Assembly: GCF_902702935.1 (NCBI RefSeq)
Contig: NZ_LR738855.1
Location: 1,736,001 to 1,800,000 of the forward strand
Origin: Corynebacterium rouxii
GTDB taxonomy: Bacteria > Actinomycetota > Actinomycetes > Mycobacteriales > Mycobacteriaceae
DNA: 64,000 nucleotides
Direction of reading: 5' to 3'
Positions 52,332 through 60,682 of this stretch are shown in pieces. A model generated the notes under the pieces. That model was not told where the DNA came from, did not search any database, and was given only the letters and a program-made list of their open reading frames with translations. Made by a program: the position numbers and the translations under genes. Position 1 is the stretch's first letter. Every line of letters begins with the position of its first letter.

Positions 52332-53945
52332 ATGACCACCACAATCATCGTCGGCGGCGTTGCCGGCGGCATGTCTACCGCCGCACGTCTGCGCCGACGC
52401 GACGAGAACATGACCATCCTCGTGTTCGAAGCATCGAACCACGTATCCTTTGCCAACTGTGGCCTTCCCTACCACGTCAGTGGCGTAATCCCCGAGCGTT
52501 CCTCACTTCTGCTGCAAACCCCAGAATCCTTAGCCGCTAGGTTCAACATCGATGTGCGCGTTGATCATTTGGTCACCGCCATTAACCGCGATTCCGGCAG
52601 CGTCTCCGTGAAAAATCTCGTCACCGGCGAGCTAAGCGAGCATCACTACGATCACCTCGTGCTTTCTCCCGGCGCGCGCCCGATCCTGCCACCACTCCCG
52701 GGCATCGAAAAGGCGCTAACGCTACGCACTGTGGAAGACGTCGATACCATCATTGAGCGTGTCGCTGGGGCGTCGTCTGCAGCGATTATCGGCGGCGGTT
52801 TTATCGGCATTGAGCTGGCGGAAAACTTGGCACACCGGGGTATTGCCACCACGATCATTGAACGCGGACCGCAGATCCTTGGCCCCCTCGACATCGAGAT
52901 GGCAGCGTTTGTGGAGCAGCGTCTTCGTGACAATGGAATCATCGTGCGTACCAACGCCAACGCCGCGGCGATCACAGACACCGGCGTTGAGCTTGCCGAC
53001 GGCTCCGTCACCGCCGATATCGTCGTTGCGGCAGTTGGTGTAGCACCGGCAAGCGACCTTGCCCGTGCGGCAGGTCTAGCTGTTGGGGAACGCGGCGGCA
53101 TCGTTGTCGATGATCAGCTGCGGACTACCGACCCCCAGATCTTTGCGCTTGGCGATGCTGCTGAAAAACGCGATGCTATTTCCGGTGCCGATACTCTCGT
53201 CCCACTCGCACAAACCGCTAATCGCCATGGTCGCTTGGTAGCAGACATCATCACTGGTCGCGATGTCAAGCGCACTTCTACTTTGGGCACCGCCATTGTT
53301 GGAGTTTTCGGATTGGCAGCTGCCAGCGTTGGGTGGAGCGAAAAGCGTGCGGTAGCTGCGGGCAAGAACATTCGTGTTATTCACACGCACCCAGTAAGCC
53401 ATGCCGGTTACTATCCTGGCGCAGCACAACTGCACCTCAAGCTGGTCGTCGACGCTGATAACGACGCTATTCTCGGTGCTCAGGCCGTTGGTGAAGACGG
53501 CGCGGACAAGCGTATCGACGTCATCGCCACCGCGATGCGTGCTGGTCTCAGCGCTACCGATCTCGCAGATCTCGAGCTGGCTTACTCCCCGCAGTATGGT
53601 TCAGCAAAAGATCCGGTGAACCTCATCGGAATGGTCAACGACAACATCCGCTCCGGAGAGCGCAGTGTGCAATGGCATGAGCTTGATGCTCAGCTTGCCG
53701 ATGGCTGGATTTTGGTAGATGTTCGCACCGCCGGTGAATTCGCCGCCGGCAATATTCCAGGTGCCATCAATATTCCTGTCGATGAGCTACGTGAGCACCT
53801 CGACGAGCTACAGGGTAAGAATGTGCTGGTGCATTGTCAGGTTGGCCTAAGGGGCCACGTTGCCGCTACTCTTTTGACTAATAGCGGTATCAACGCCGCC
53901 AACCTCGACGGTGGTTATCTCACATGGAAAACTGCCACCTCTTAA
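52332..53945 (+). CDS. CoA-disulfide reductase / rhodanese fusion (CoADR-RHD)
   Basis: 537 residues, FAD- and NAD(P)H-dependent disulfide/persulfide reductase joined to a rhodanese. N-terminal FAD site IIVGGVAGGMSTAARLRRRD and single active cysteine FANCGLPYHVSG (C43), NAD site SAAIIGGGFIGIELAENL, and FAD block ALGDAAEK. Rhodanese domain from about 445 (WHELDAQLADGWILVDVRTAGEF), active loop VHCQVGLRG (Cys near 502). Enzymes of this build reduce CoA persulfides/polysulfides and release H2S. RBS AAGGA. It is the central enzyme of a persulfide-handling operon ending in a CstR-like regulator. Confidence 0.92.
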   Translation: MTTTIIVGGVAGGMSTAARLRRRDENMTILVFEASNHVSFANCGLPYHVSGVIPERSSLLLQTPESLAARFNIDVRVDHLVTAINRDSGSVSVKNLVTGELSEHHYDHLVLSPGARPILPPLPGIEKALTLRTVEDVDTIIERVAGASSAAIIGGGFIGIELAENLAHRGIATTIIERGPQILGPLDIEMAAFVEQRLRDNGIIVRTNANAAAITDTGVELADGSVTADIVVAAVGVAPASDLARAAGLAVGERGGIVVDDQLRTTDPQIFALGDAAEKRDAISGADTLVPLAQTANRHGRLVADIITGRDVKRTSTLGTAIVGVFGLAAASVGWSEKRAVAAGKNIRVIHTHPVSHAGYYPGAAQLHLKLVVDADNDAILGAQAVGEDGADKRIDVIATAMRAGLSATDLADLELAYSPQYGSAKDPVNLIGMVNDNIRSGERSVQWHELDAQLADGWILVDVRTAGEFAAGNIPGAINIPVDELREHLDELQGKNVLVHCQVGLRGHVAATLLTNSGINAANLDGGYLTWKTATS

Positions 53946-53956
53946 GGAGCAACGCC

Positions 53957-54214
53957 ATGAAACTCTCGCCGGAAGAGTCTAAACCAGCCATCACACGCCT
54001 CAAGAGGGCAAAGGGCCAACTTGAAGCTGTAATTCGTATGTTAGAAAACGGCGAAGAATGCGAATCCACGGTTATGCAGCTTGCGGCAGTGTCTAAGGCG
54101 ATCGATCGCGCCGCCTACTTGGTGGTTGCCCGTGGTATGCAGCAGTGTTTCATGGAAGGTGGCGAACAGTTCGACCAAGACCGCTTGGAAAAACTGTTCC
54201 TATCCTTGGCGTAA
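53957..54214 (+). CDS. cstR: CsoR-family regulator of CstR (persulfide-sensing) type
   Basis: 85-residue all-helical repressor. The family has C-x24/25-H-x3-C in copper-sensing CsoR. Here C35 (GEECEST) and C64 (RGMQQC) are kept, but the position of the His ligand is Gly60, as expected for a CstR-like protein that senses persulfides rather than Cu(I). KLSPEESKPAITRLKRAKGQ is the usual N-terminus. The start at 53957 has an AAGGAGC ribosome site; the ATG 33 bp earlier is inside the upstream gene. It overlaps the antiporter gene by 15 bp tail-to-tail. Its target is probably the dyad at 52111-52126. Confidence 0.85.
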   Translation: MKLSPEESKPAITRLKRAKGQLEAVIRMLENGEECESTVMQLAAVSKAIDRAAYLVVARGMQQCFMEGGEQFDQDRLEKLFLSLA

Positions 54215-55777
54215 GTGAGCAACTGCTTGGTCTGCCAATTCGTCGCCTACTCCCTCATAGAGGTACACGGCGACGTCGGCACCAGCAGTTAATAGCGCTT
54301 GTTCCCTACCTCGTGTTTGGGTAATGGTGGCAACCGTTGCCCCCGGATAATCGTGGTGGATGCGTGCAAGAACTTTGTCGCTGTCGGTATAGCGTGGCAG
54401 CGACATCGCAAAAAGCTGCGGAATATCAAGTAGCTCGATACGCCGCCACAGTTCCGGATCGGTCACATCACCGGCAACGATACGGTAGCCCCTGTCACGT
54501 AGCTCAATAATGCGATCCTCGTCGAACTCGATGCCGTAGACATGCATTCCATATTCCTCGGTCAAGCGATCATAAACCCCCACCCCCACACGTCCCATAC
54601 CTAGCACGATGGCATCGGCACCGGCGACAATAACTGGGCGTTCGTTGGGAGCCTTTCTATGCTCAGATACCTTGGGCACAAACCGCGCCAAGATTCGCAC
54701 AAGGTTTTCTTCTTGGGCGCTGACGATCGAGCCAACGATAAAGCTTGCTCCCACGGCAATAGCCATGATGGGCAACCATTGGTCAGGCAACGCACCATGC
54801 GATACCGCCACTGCAGTCACAATCAAGCCAAACTCGGAATAATTAGCCAAGGTAAGACCAGCGAGAATCGTCGTGCGAACTCCCATCCCCATCAGTGGCA
54901 AAATCGCAAAGAAAACTGCGGCTTTTACTGCTAAGAAAGCCACCAAAATTGCGGCGATGCCAAGACCTGCAGCATCAGGAATTCCGCCGAGCCCAATATG
55001 AATAAAGAAGGCCACCAGTAGCAACTCCCGCACGCTAATCAGCGCATGAGACAAACGCTGTGAAACAGGATGCCCCGACAAAACGATGCCCGCGACCAAA
55101 GAACCAAGGGAACCAGAAACACCGGCAAGCTCAAAGAAAGAATATGCTCCCACGGCAATACCTACGCCTGTGAGCACCAATAATTCGGTGCGAAACATTC
55201 GATCCGGCATACGTGTAACCAACGGGCGCAAGCACAAGATCAATGGGAGAAACAGTGCCCACAGCCGTGGGGTCGTCCCCGCCGACACCACCAGCACGCC
55301 CACTGCGATTATGTCTTGAAGCACCAGCACACCAATGGAAATACGCCCCACCGCCGAGCCGCTGCGGCTATGGACTTCCAACTGCGACATCACAAACACC
55401 GTAGAGGAAAACGATGCCGCGATACCGATATATAACAAACCAGTCCAACCCACGATGGCGAACAGTGCAAACAACCCAGCAAACACAATGGTGTTGACCA
55501 TCGCATGCATCGTGGCCGTACCCACCACCCGCGGACGGGCAATATCATGAGGATTGAGCTTCAAGCCGATAGTAAACAGCAGCGTGGTCACGCCCAGCTC
55601 AGCGATGTAATCAATAAGGGGAATCTGTTCTAAACCAAGCGCGCTCATGATAAACCCAGCAGCAAGGAAACCGATCAACGGCGGCAAACGCAGTATCGAC
55701 GCCCCCAGGCCGCCAGCAATAGATAACACAATCGCGATTAAATAGATAGACTCCACGCTTTCACGATACTGTGACAA
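54200..55777 (-). CDS. CPA2-family monovalent cation/H+ antiporter with TrkA-N domain (KefB/YbaL-like)
   Basis: 525 residues. About 12 spans (1-370) of the CPA2 exchanger fold (FLAAGFIMSALGLEQIP, LASFSSTVFVMSQL-type segment AASFSSTVFVMSQLE), then a cytoplasmic TrkA-N nucleotide-binding domain with IVLGMGRVGVGVYDRL and IEFDEDRIIELRDRG. Family members exchange K+ or Na+ for H+. The start is a TTG (55777) with AGGA 5 bases before it. Only 2 bp separate this codon from the divergent 36-residue gene's ATG. Confidence 0.88.
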   Translation of the reverse strand: MSQYRESVESIYLIAIVLSIAGGLGASILRLPPLIGFLAAGFIMSALGLEQIPLIDYIAELGVTTLLFTIGLKLNPHDIARPRVVGTATMHAMVNTIVFAGLFALFAIVGWTGLLYIGIAASFSSTVFVMSQLEVHSRSGSAVGRISIGVLVLQDIIAVGVLVVSAGTTPRLWALFLPLILCLRPLVTRMPDRMFRTELLVLTGVGIAVGAYSFFELAGVSGSLGSLVAGIVLSGHPVSQRLSHALISVRELLLVAFFIHIGLGGIPDAAGLGIAAILVAFLAVKAAVFFAILPLMGMGVRTTILAGLTLANYSEFGLIVTAVAVSHGALPDQWLPIMAIAVGASFIVGSIVSAQEENLVRILARFVPKVSEHRKAPNERPVIVAGADAIVLGMGRVGVGVYDRLTEEYGMHVYGIEFDEDRIIELRDRGYRIVAGDVTDPELWRRIELLDIPQLFAMSLPRYTDSDKVLARIHHDYPGATVATITQTRGREQALLTAGADVAVYLYEGVGDELADQAVAHLRQG

Positions 55778-55779
55778 GC

Positions 55780-55890
55780 ATGTCCTATGAATTTATCCCC
55801 CTGTTCGTTGTAGGCATCGCCCTCATCGCAGCACTCGCGTTTTTCATCATTGCGTTTTGCCCGCGAACGCCTTACCACTATGGGCTTTAG
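55780..55890 (+). CDS. Small membrane protein (36 aa)
   Basis: MSYEFIPLFVVGIALIAALA... is one hydrophobic span (about 6-27), followed by the short tail CPRTPYHYGL. There is no ribosome site; a GATACT lies about 10 bases before the ATG, compatible with a leaderless mRNA. It starts 2 bp from the divergent antiporter gene. No family known; it could be a small regulator or subunit of the antiporter. Confidence 0.5.
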   Translation: MSYEFIPLFVVGIALIAALAFFIIAFCPRTPYHYGL

Positions 55891-56055
55891 TCATGTTCAA
55901 CTTCCCATTTTTAGGCCCCTTAATCTGTAAATAAATCTTTCGGGAACACCACACATTTGTGTACTTATAACCACAATTCAAATCCCTAGGTTTTTTGAAG
56001 TAACGCATTTAAAATCATCACGTCTTTATTTCTCAACGAGAAGGAACCCCCTCAT
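55891..56055. promoter_or_regulatory. uriT upstream region with 12-bp palindrome
   Basis: 165 bp. ACACATTTGTGT (55952-55963) is a perfect palindrome. A -10-like TATAAC lies at 55967-55972, just after it, so repressor control is possible. GAGAAGGAA is the ribosome site before the ATG at 56056. No gene in this stretch. Confidence 0.4.
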
Positions 56056-57459
56056 ATGAAGGTACGCACGGTCCCCCTCATGTTGGCGTTACTCGCCGCA
56101 GTTTTTGCGTTCCAATTAAATGCGTCCATGCTATCCCCAGCTTTGGCCACCATGGAAAAAGAACTTAACGCCACCTCTGCCCAGATTGGGCTGACACAGA
56201 CCGCATTTTTTACCGCGGCTGCGTTGTTCTCCCTATTTTTGCCTCGCTGGGGTGATTTGATTGGCCGTCGCAAAGTTCTTGTGGGAATGATGGCGCTTAC
56301 GGCCATGGGCTGTGTGGTTGCTGCCCTTGCACCTAATGTCACGGTGCTATTTATCGGTCGCGTCATTCAAGGTGTTGCCGGACCAACGGTGCCATTGTGC
56401 CTTATTATGCTGCGTCAACAGATACCTGATGAGAAGCAATATGCATTGTTGCTGGGGATTCTCACCTCAGTCAATGGTGGCATTGGCGGCGTCGATGCGC
56501 TGCTAGGCGGCTGGCTGGCAGGCTCGTTTGGTTTCCGATCAATCTTCTGGGTCATGGCGGCGGTGTGTGTCGTCGCGGTGATCGTCGCGCAACTGTTTAC
56601 TACCGAATCCACGGCTGAGGAAACCGCACCGATGGACTGGGCGGGCGTAGCGCCGTTGGCCGTAGCAATTGGCGCGTTATTGATCGCGTTCAACGAGGCC
56701 GGCAAGCTTGGCGACGCCCGCTGGTTGCTCGTAGCTGTGCTCGCCGTCGTTGGCGTGTCCGGCGTGATGATCTTCTGGAAAGTCGAACAGAAAGTAGCCC
56801 ATCCACTGGTCACTATCGACTACCTCGCGCAGCGTCGCACGTGGGCGCTGCTACTGACTACGCTACTGACCATGACTGGCGTGTTCGCCGTCATGAATGG
56901 CCTGATTCCGAACCTGGCCCAAGCAGCTGAAGGCCCAGGCCTCGCAGCGGATGTTGTTTCTTGGTGGACGCTGACCCCTTACGCGCTGGCTGGCCTTTTC
57001 TTTGGCCCTATCGCCGGCACCCTCGCAGCGCGCTGGGGATACACCTTGGTGCTTCGGATCGGCTTGGTTGGCACACTCCTCGGACTTATTGCCACGGCCA
57101 CCCTCAGTAGTGCTCTAACCCCGGCGCTGTTACTCATAATCAGCCTATTTGTTGGCGTTACCTACGCGGGCATCGCCAACATCATGCTCAACGGACTAGG
57201 CATCGTGCTCTCCCCCGCAGATAACCAAGGCTATCTGCCAGGAATGAACGCCGGTGCATTTAACCTCGGCGCTGGTTTATCCTTCGCCGTGTTGTTTGCC
57301 GTGACCACGGCCAGCGGCTACCAGCTCGGTGTTGTCACAGGTGCCGTTATTGTCGCCTGCGCACTAGGCACTTCTTTGTTGATCCCCAAACCTGAAACAA
57401 TCTCCGATACGCTCGCAGCTGTCACCGCTGCCGAAACTGCACAAGGACGCTTACTATGA
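56056..57459 (+). CDS. uriT: MFS transporter, probable nucleoside (uridine) permease
   Basis: 467-residue major-facilitator protein with about 14 spans. N-terminal motifs PRWGDLIGRRKVLVGMMALT (signature A region) and VIQGVAGPTVPLCL. The start overlaps nothing; the stop overlaps uriH by ATGA. In C. glutamicum a uridine permease and uridine hydrolase form uriT-uriH, and the tight pairing here suggests the same use. The kinase and LacI regulator of that operon are not next to it. Substrate is inference from the partner. Confidence 0.75.
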   Translation: MKVRTVPLMLALLAAVFAFQLNASMLSPALATMEKELNATSAQIGLTQTAFFTAAALFSLFLPRWGDLIGRRKVLVGMMALTAMGCVVAALAPNVTVLFIGRVIQGVAGPTVPLCLIMLRQQIPDEKQYALLLGILTSVNGGIGGVDALLGGWLAGSFGFRSIFWVMAAVCVVAVIVAQLFTTESTAEETAPMDWAGVAPLAVAIGALLIAFNEAGKLGDARWLLVAVLAVVGVSGVMIFWKVEQKVAHPLVTIDYLAQRRTWALLLTTLLTMTGVFAVMNGLIPNLAQAAEGPGLAADVVSWWTLTPYALAGLFFGPIAGTLAARWGYTLVLRIGLVGTLLGLIATATLSSALTPALLLIISLFVGVTYAGIANIMLNGLGIVLSPADNQGYLPGMNAGAFNLGAGLSFAVLFAVTTASGYQLGVVTGAVIVACALGTSLLIPKPETISDTLAAVTAAETAQGRLL

Positions 57460-58394
57460 CCCGAAAGATTATTCTCGACTGCGACCCAGGGCACGACGAC
57501 GCCGTAGCCATGCTGCTCGCCGCTGCAAACCCCAACATCGAGCTGCTGGGAATTACCACCATCGGTGGAAACCAAACTCTGCCCAAGGTCACCCACAATG
57601 CGCAGGTTGTTGCTACTATCGCGGGGATCACCACACCTATCTACGCAGGATGTTCCCGCCCCCTCGTACGTGATGTCGAGGTCGCCGAGAGTATTCACGG
57701 CGATACTGGTATGGAAATCCACAACTACACGCTGCCAGAGCCAGCTGTAGGAGTATCTGATACCCACGCCGTGGACTTTATTATCGACACCATCATGACC
57801 CACGAGCCAGGAACCGTCACCCTTGTTCCTACCGGCCCACTCACCAACATTGCCATGGCGGCACGCAAAGAGCCCCGCATCGTCGAACGAGTCCAAGAAG
57901 TCGTGCTCATGGGTGGCGGATACCACGTAGGTAACTGGTCCCCCGTTGCAGAATTCAACATCAAGATCGACCCCGAAGCAGCGCACATCGTTTTCAACGA
58001 GAAATGGCCGCTGACTATGGTGGGCCTCGACCTTACTCACCAGGCCCTCGCAACCCCAGAAGTAGAAGCACGCCTGAGCGCAATCGGTTCCGACGTTGCC
58101 GATTTTGTAGTCGCACTCTTCGGCGCATTCCGTAAGAACTACCAAGACGCACAAGGCTTTGATAACCCACCAGTCCATGACCCGTGCGCAGTGGCCTACG
58201 TGATCGACCCCACCGTATTCACCACGGTCAAGGTGCCTATCGACGTCGAGCTGACCGGTGCACTGACCACCGGCATGACCGTCGCCGACTTCCGTGCACC
58301 AGCCCCCGCCGATTGCCACACCCAAGCAGCTGTCGCCCTCGACTTTGACAAGTTCTGGGGTTTGGTTGAAAGCGCCGTCAAAGAACTAAGCTAG
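57456..58394 (+). CDS. uriH: Inosine-uridine-preferring nucleoside hydrolase
   Basis: Splits nucleosides to base and ribose in the cytoplasm. 312 residues with the calcium-binding N-terminus ILDCDPGHDDAVAML (DxDPGxDD at about 8-15), VTLVPTGPLTNIAMAARKEP, EVVLMGGGYHVGNWSPVAEFN and HDPCAVAYVIDP (the catalytic His/Asp region). Starts inside the stop of the transporter gene (ATGA), so the pair works together in nucleoside salvage. Confidence 0.93.
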   Translation: MTRKIILDCDPGHDDAVAMLLAAANPNIELLGITTIGGNQTLPKVTHNAQVVATIAGITTPIYAGCSRPLVRDVEVAESIHGDTGMEIHNYTLPEPAVGVSDTHAVDFIIDTIMTHEPGTVTLVPTGPLTNIAMAARKEPRIVERVQEVVLMGGGYHVGNWSPVAEFNIKIDPEAAHIVFNEKWPLTMVGLDLTHQALATPEVEARLSAIGSDVADFVVALFGAFRKNYQDAQGFDNPPVHDPCAVAYVIDPTVFTTVKVPIDVELTGALTTGMTVADFRAPAPADCHTQAAVALDFDKFWGLVESAVKELS

Positions 58395-58399
58395 CCCAT

Positions 58400-59206
58400 G
58401 TGTTAGCACTAATAGGAGCCCTAGCTGCCGCACTTTGCTACGGCATCGCCACCATTTGCGAGGCCGTAGCCGTGGCGGCGATGTCTGCCATGCCGGAATC
58501 CACAACCTTGCTAACGCGAGTCCGAACCGGCTGGCTCTACGGAGTAGGCCTCGCAGTCGACGCTGCAGGCTTCCTCCTCAATGCACTAGCGCTGCGTGTC
58601 CTGCCACTTTTCCTCGTCGAATCCATCGTGGCCTCCTCCGTCGCAGTCACAGCACTTCTCGCAGTAGTTCTACTCAAACAACGCCTCCGGCGTGTAGAAA
58701 TCATTGCCTTAGCCGTACTCGTCATCGGACTAAGCGCCCTAGGTGCCACTGCCCACGAAGGCACCGCCATCGCACTACCGCAGTATCTTGCATGGGGCGT
58801 TCTTGCCGCAGTATTACCGCTTGCAGCCGCCGCATGGTTCAGCCTGACCGCTAACTCAGGAATATCCTTAGCTCTTATTGCAGGACTCGCCTTCGCAATG
58901 GTGGGTGTATCCGCCAGACTTGTGCCCACCCATGGTTTCCTTGCCTCGCCGCTGACGTGGTCCGTCATCGTATATGGTGGCCTAGCCGTTGTCGTCTACG
59001 GATTCGCGCTCGACAAACTCCCCACCACCACAGCCGCTTCCTTATGCTTCACAGTGGAAACCATCATTCCTTCTGCCATCGGACTCCTCCTGCTTGGCGA
59101 CGCCATCCGCGACGGTCTGTGGCCAGTAGCGCTCATCGGTTTCGCATTGACCCTCGGAGCTTGCATCACACTATCCGCCCACGCAGAGGTAAAAGTTTCC
59201 TCTTAG
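58400..59206 (+). CDS. DMT/EamA-like membrane protein
   Basis: 268 residues, about nine or ten spans, drug/metabolite-exporter-like fold. Two half repeats are visible (ALRVLPLFLVESIVASSVAVTALLA and ALDKLPTTTAASLCFTVETIIPSAIG). The start is a GTG 5 bp after the uriH stop, so it may be part of the uriT-uriH unit. Substrate unknown. It ends in a short polar tail (SAHAEVKVSS). Confidence 0.75.
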   Translation: MLALIGALAAALCYGIATICEAVAVAAMSAMPESTTLLTRVRTGWLYGVGLAVDAAGFLLNALALRVLPLFLVESIVASSVAVTALLAVVLLKQRLRRVEIIALAVLVIGLSALGATAHEGTAIALPQYLAWGVLAAVLPLAAAAWFSLTANSGISLALIAGLAFAMVGVSARLVPTHGFLASPLTWSVIVYGGLAVVVYGFALDKLPTTTAASLCFTVETIIPSAIGLLLLGDAIRDGLWPVALIGFALTLGACITLSAHAEVKVSS

Positions 59207-59252
59207 ACGACTCCCAACAGATACCCCTTTTTCGTAGCAACACTTCTATTCC

Positions 59253-59273
59253 ATATGCGTTAGCGCATATAGT
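59253..59273 (+). promoter_or_regulatory. Promoter -10 with overlapping palindrome of the double TetR-like gene
   Basis: ATATGCG-TTAG-CGCATAT (59253-59270) has perfect 7-bp arms. The -10 TATAGT (59268-59273) shares its end, and the GTG start codon is 7 bases later (59281), so the mRNA should begin at or next to the start codon. A good candidate for an autoregulatory operator. No good -35 was found. Confidence 0.6.
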
Positions 59274-59280
59274 CCGTTAT

Positions 59281-60636
59281 GTGAAACGAACGGCTCTTGA
59301 AATGACAGAATTCTCACCAGCCCAACTAAAGCTCATCCGCGCAGGTGTCCAAGCTATTGCGGATAAGCATATTGGGTGCACTGATGTTTCATCGTTTCTA
59401 GAATCGGTCGACTATAGCTCCGAGTTTGACCAGGTAGCAGACTTCCACTTGGCAATCTCAACGTATCTTATCCAGCACTGTCAAACGTATATTGACGCCG
59501 AAACTATTTCGCTAACTTCGATGGAAAAGGTACGGGAACGAGCCTTGGCCAGCGCACGTGGATACTTCGCATTCGCGACCGCAAACCCACACGAGTTCTC
59601 AGTACTTTCAATTCTTAATCCGACCACCGAACTACCGCAGAGCTTCGACACTGATCTCAACTCATTGCATATTCACCCAGGAGTTCGGCTCTCTTTCGAA
59701 CTCGTCCGCGACGCCATCCTCGAACTTGATGGGCCACGGGATCTTGACTTGTGGATTTCCCAGACGATAGTAATGGCGTCGACAGTGCAAGGTATCACCC
59801 ACCTGTGCACATTCGGTGCCGCCCGCTATCTCAACGCGACTGCCCGACGCCAAACATTCATGGCAGTGCACGAGAATATTCTTAAATCTTTACAGTGCAC
59901 ACTGTCTAAGGGACTCGGGCGGCCGTACGTGCCAACGAATTTTGTTGGCGAGCCAGATTTCGCATCCATTCCGCCTGCAATTTCGCTGCCAAAGGATACC
60001 GTCGATCAGCGACGTTGGGCGCTTGTCCGCGGTGCCGTGGAAGTCGCCGTAGCCGAAGGCCTAGACAACATGGACGTGCAAAATTCAGCCGCACGTGCAG
60101 GTTTGACCTCCGCCGCCGCGATGGTGCTATTCGATCCGGAGAAAACCTTCCGCAAATCGGTAGAAGACTTCCTCGACATGGTTGACCAGCAAAAAATCAG
60201 CGCCCAGATCATGTCGATCCCCGGCCAACCCACCGGCGCGCAAATGATCAAAGCGGCAGGCTTTGGGTATGTAGGATTCGCATTTTCTGATCCTTGCGGC
60301 TTCGAAACATTGATCGAAATCGCCTCAGGCTCTATAGTCCCCGCCTCTTTTGAGGCTGATGACGATCGGTTCCCCAAAGGTTTCTCTTTCGGCGCTCTAC
60401 TTGATTTGGTTCGTCAGACCATCATCGAAGGTGGCGGCCCAAAATCCCCTTGGATCCTTTTCGAACAAACGATATCTCTCTGGGCTACCGCCCACGGTCT
60501 AGCCATTATGTGCGTAAACGGGCCATTAAGCGGCCTAAGTAATAACACCAAATTCAACTTCATGGCCCCTGTTATGGACACCGCCCTCGACGGCATGATC
60601 CAACGACTCGGCCTTATCGAACCAGAACGTGCCTAA
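59281..60636 (+). CDS. Tandem double TetR-like protein
   Basis: 451 residues from GTG 59281. The chain looks like two TetR-type units. First unit: KLIRAGVQAIADKHIGCTDV (about 18-37), ligand domain ending WISQTIVMASTVQGITHLC. Second unit: WALVRGAVEVAVAEGLDNMD (about 238-257), then VQNSAARAGLTSAAAMVLFD and ending LFEQTISLWATAHGLAIMC. The paired WHG-like C-terminal motifs differ little in spacing. The HTH segments are degenerate, lacking a clean YxHFxxKexL. A longer frame from 58957 runs back through the DMT gene and is rejected. Function, and whether it binds DNA at both halves, unknown. Its own promoter has a palindrome. Confidence 0.65.
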   Translation: MKRTALEMTEFSPAQLKLIRAGVQAIADKHIGCTDVSSFLESVDYSSEFDQVADFHLAISTYLIQHCQTYIDAETISLTSMEKVRERALASARGYFAFATANPHEFSVLSILNPTTELPQSFDTDLNSLHIHPGVRLSFELVRDAILELDGPRDLDLWISQTIVMASTVQGITHLCTFGAARYLNATARRQTFMAVHENILKSLQCTLSKGLGRPYVPTNFVGEPDFASIPPAISLPKDTVDQRRWALVRGAVEVAVAEGLDNMDVQNSAARAGLTSAAAMVLFDPEKTFRKSVEDFLDMVDQQKISAQIMSIPGQPTGAQMIKAAGFGYVGFAFSDPCGFETLIEIASGSIVPASFEADDDRFPKGFSFGALLDLVRQTIIEGGGPKSPWILFEQTISLWATAHGLAIMCVNGPLSGLSNNTKFNFMAPVMDTALDGMIQRLGLIEPERA

Positions 60637-60682
60637 CACCTGCTAGTTGGCCACCGCCTGCACCATAGGTAGTGTTTTCCCC

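Noticed and set aside
57318..58325. A 335-codon open frame on the minus strand opposite uriH
   Set aside because: Completely antisense to the clear nucleoside hydrolase gene; composition is that of a mirrored coding sequence.
58957..59280. N-terminal extension of the double TetR-like gene reaching back into the DMT gene
   Set aside because: The extension is very rich in Arg, His and Ser, which is typical of an off-frame reading of another gene; the promoter and palindrome at 59253-59273 lie inside it.
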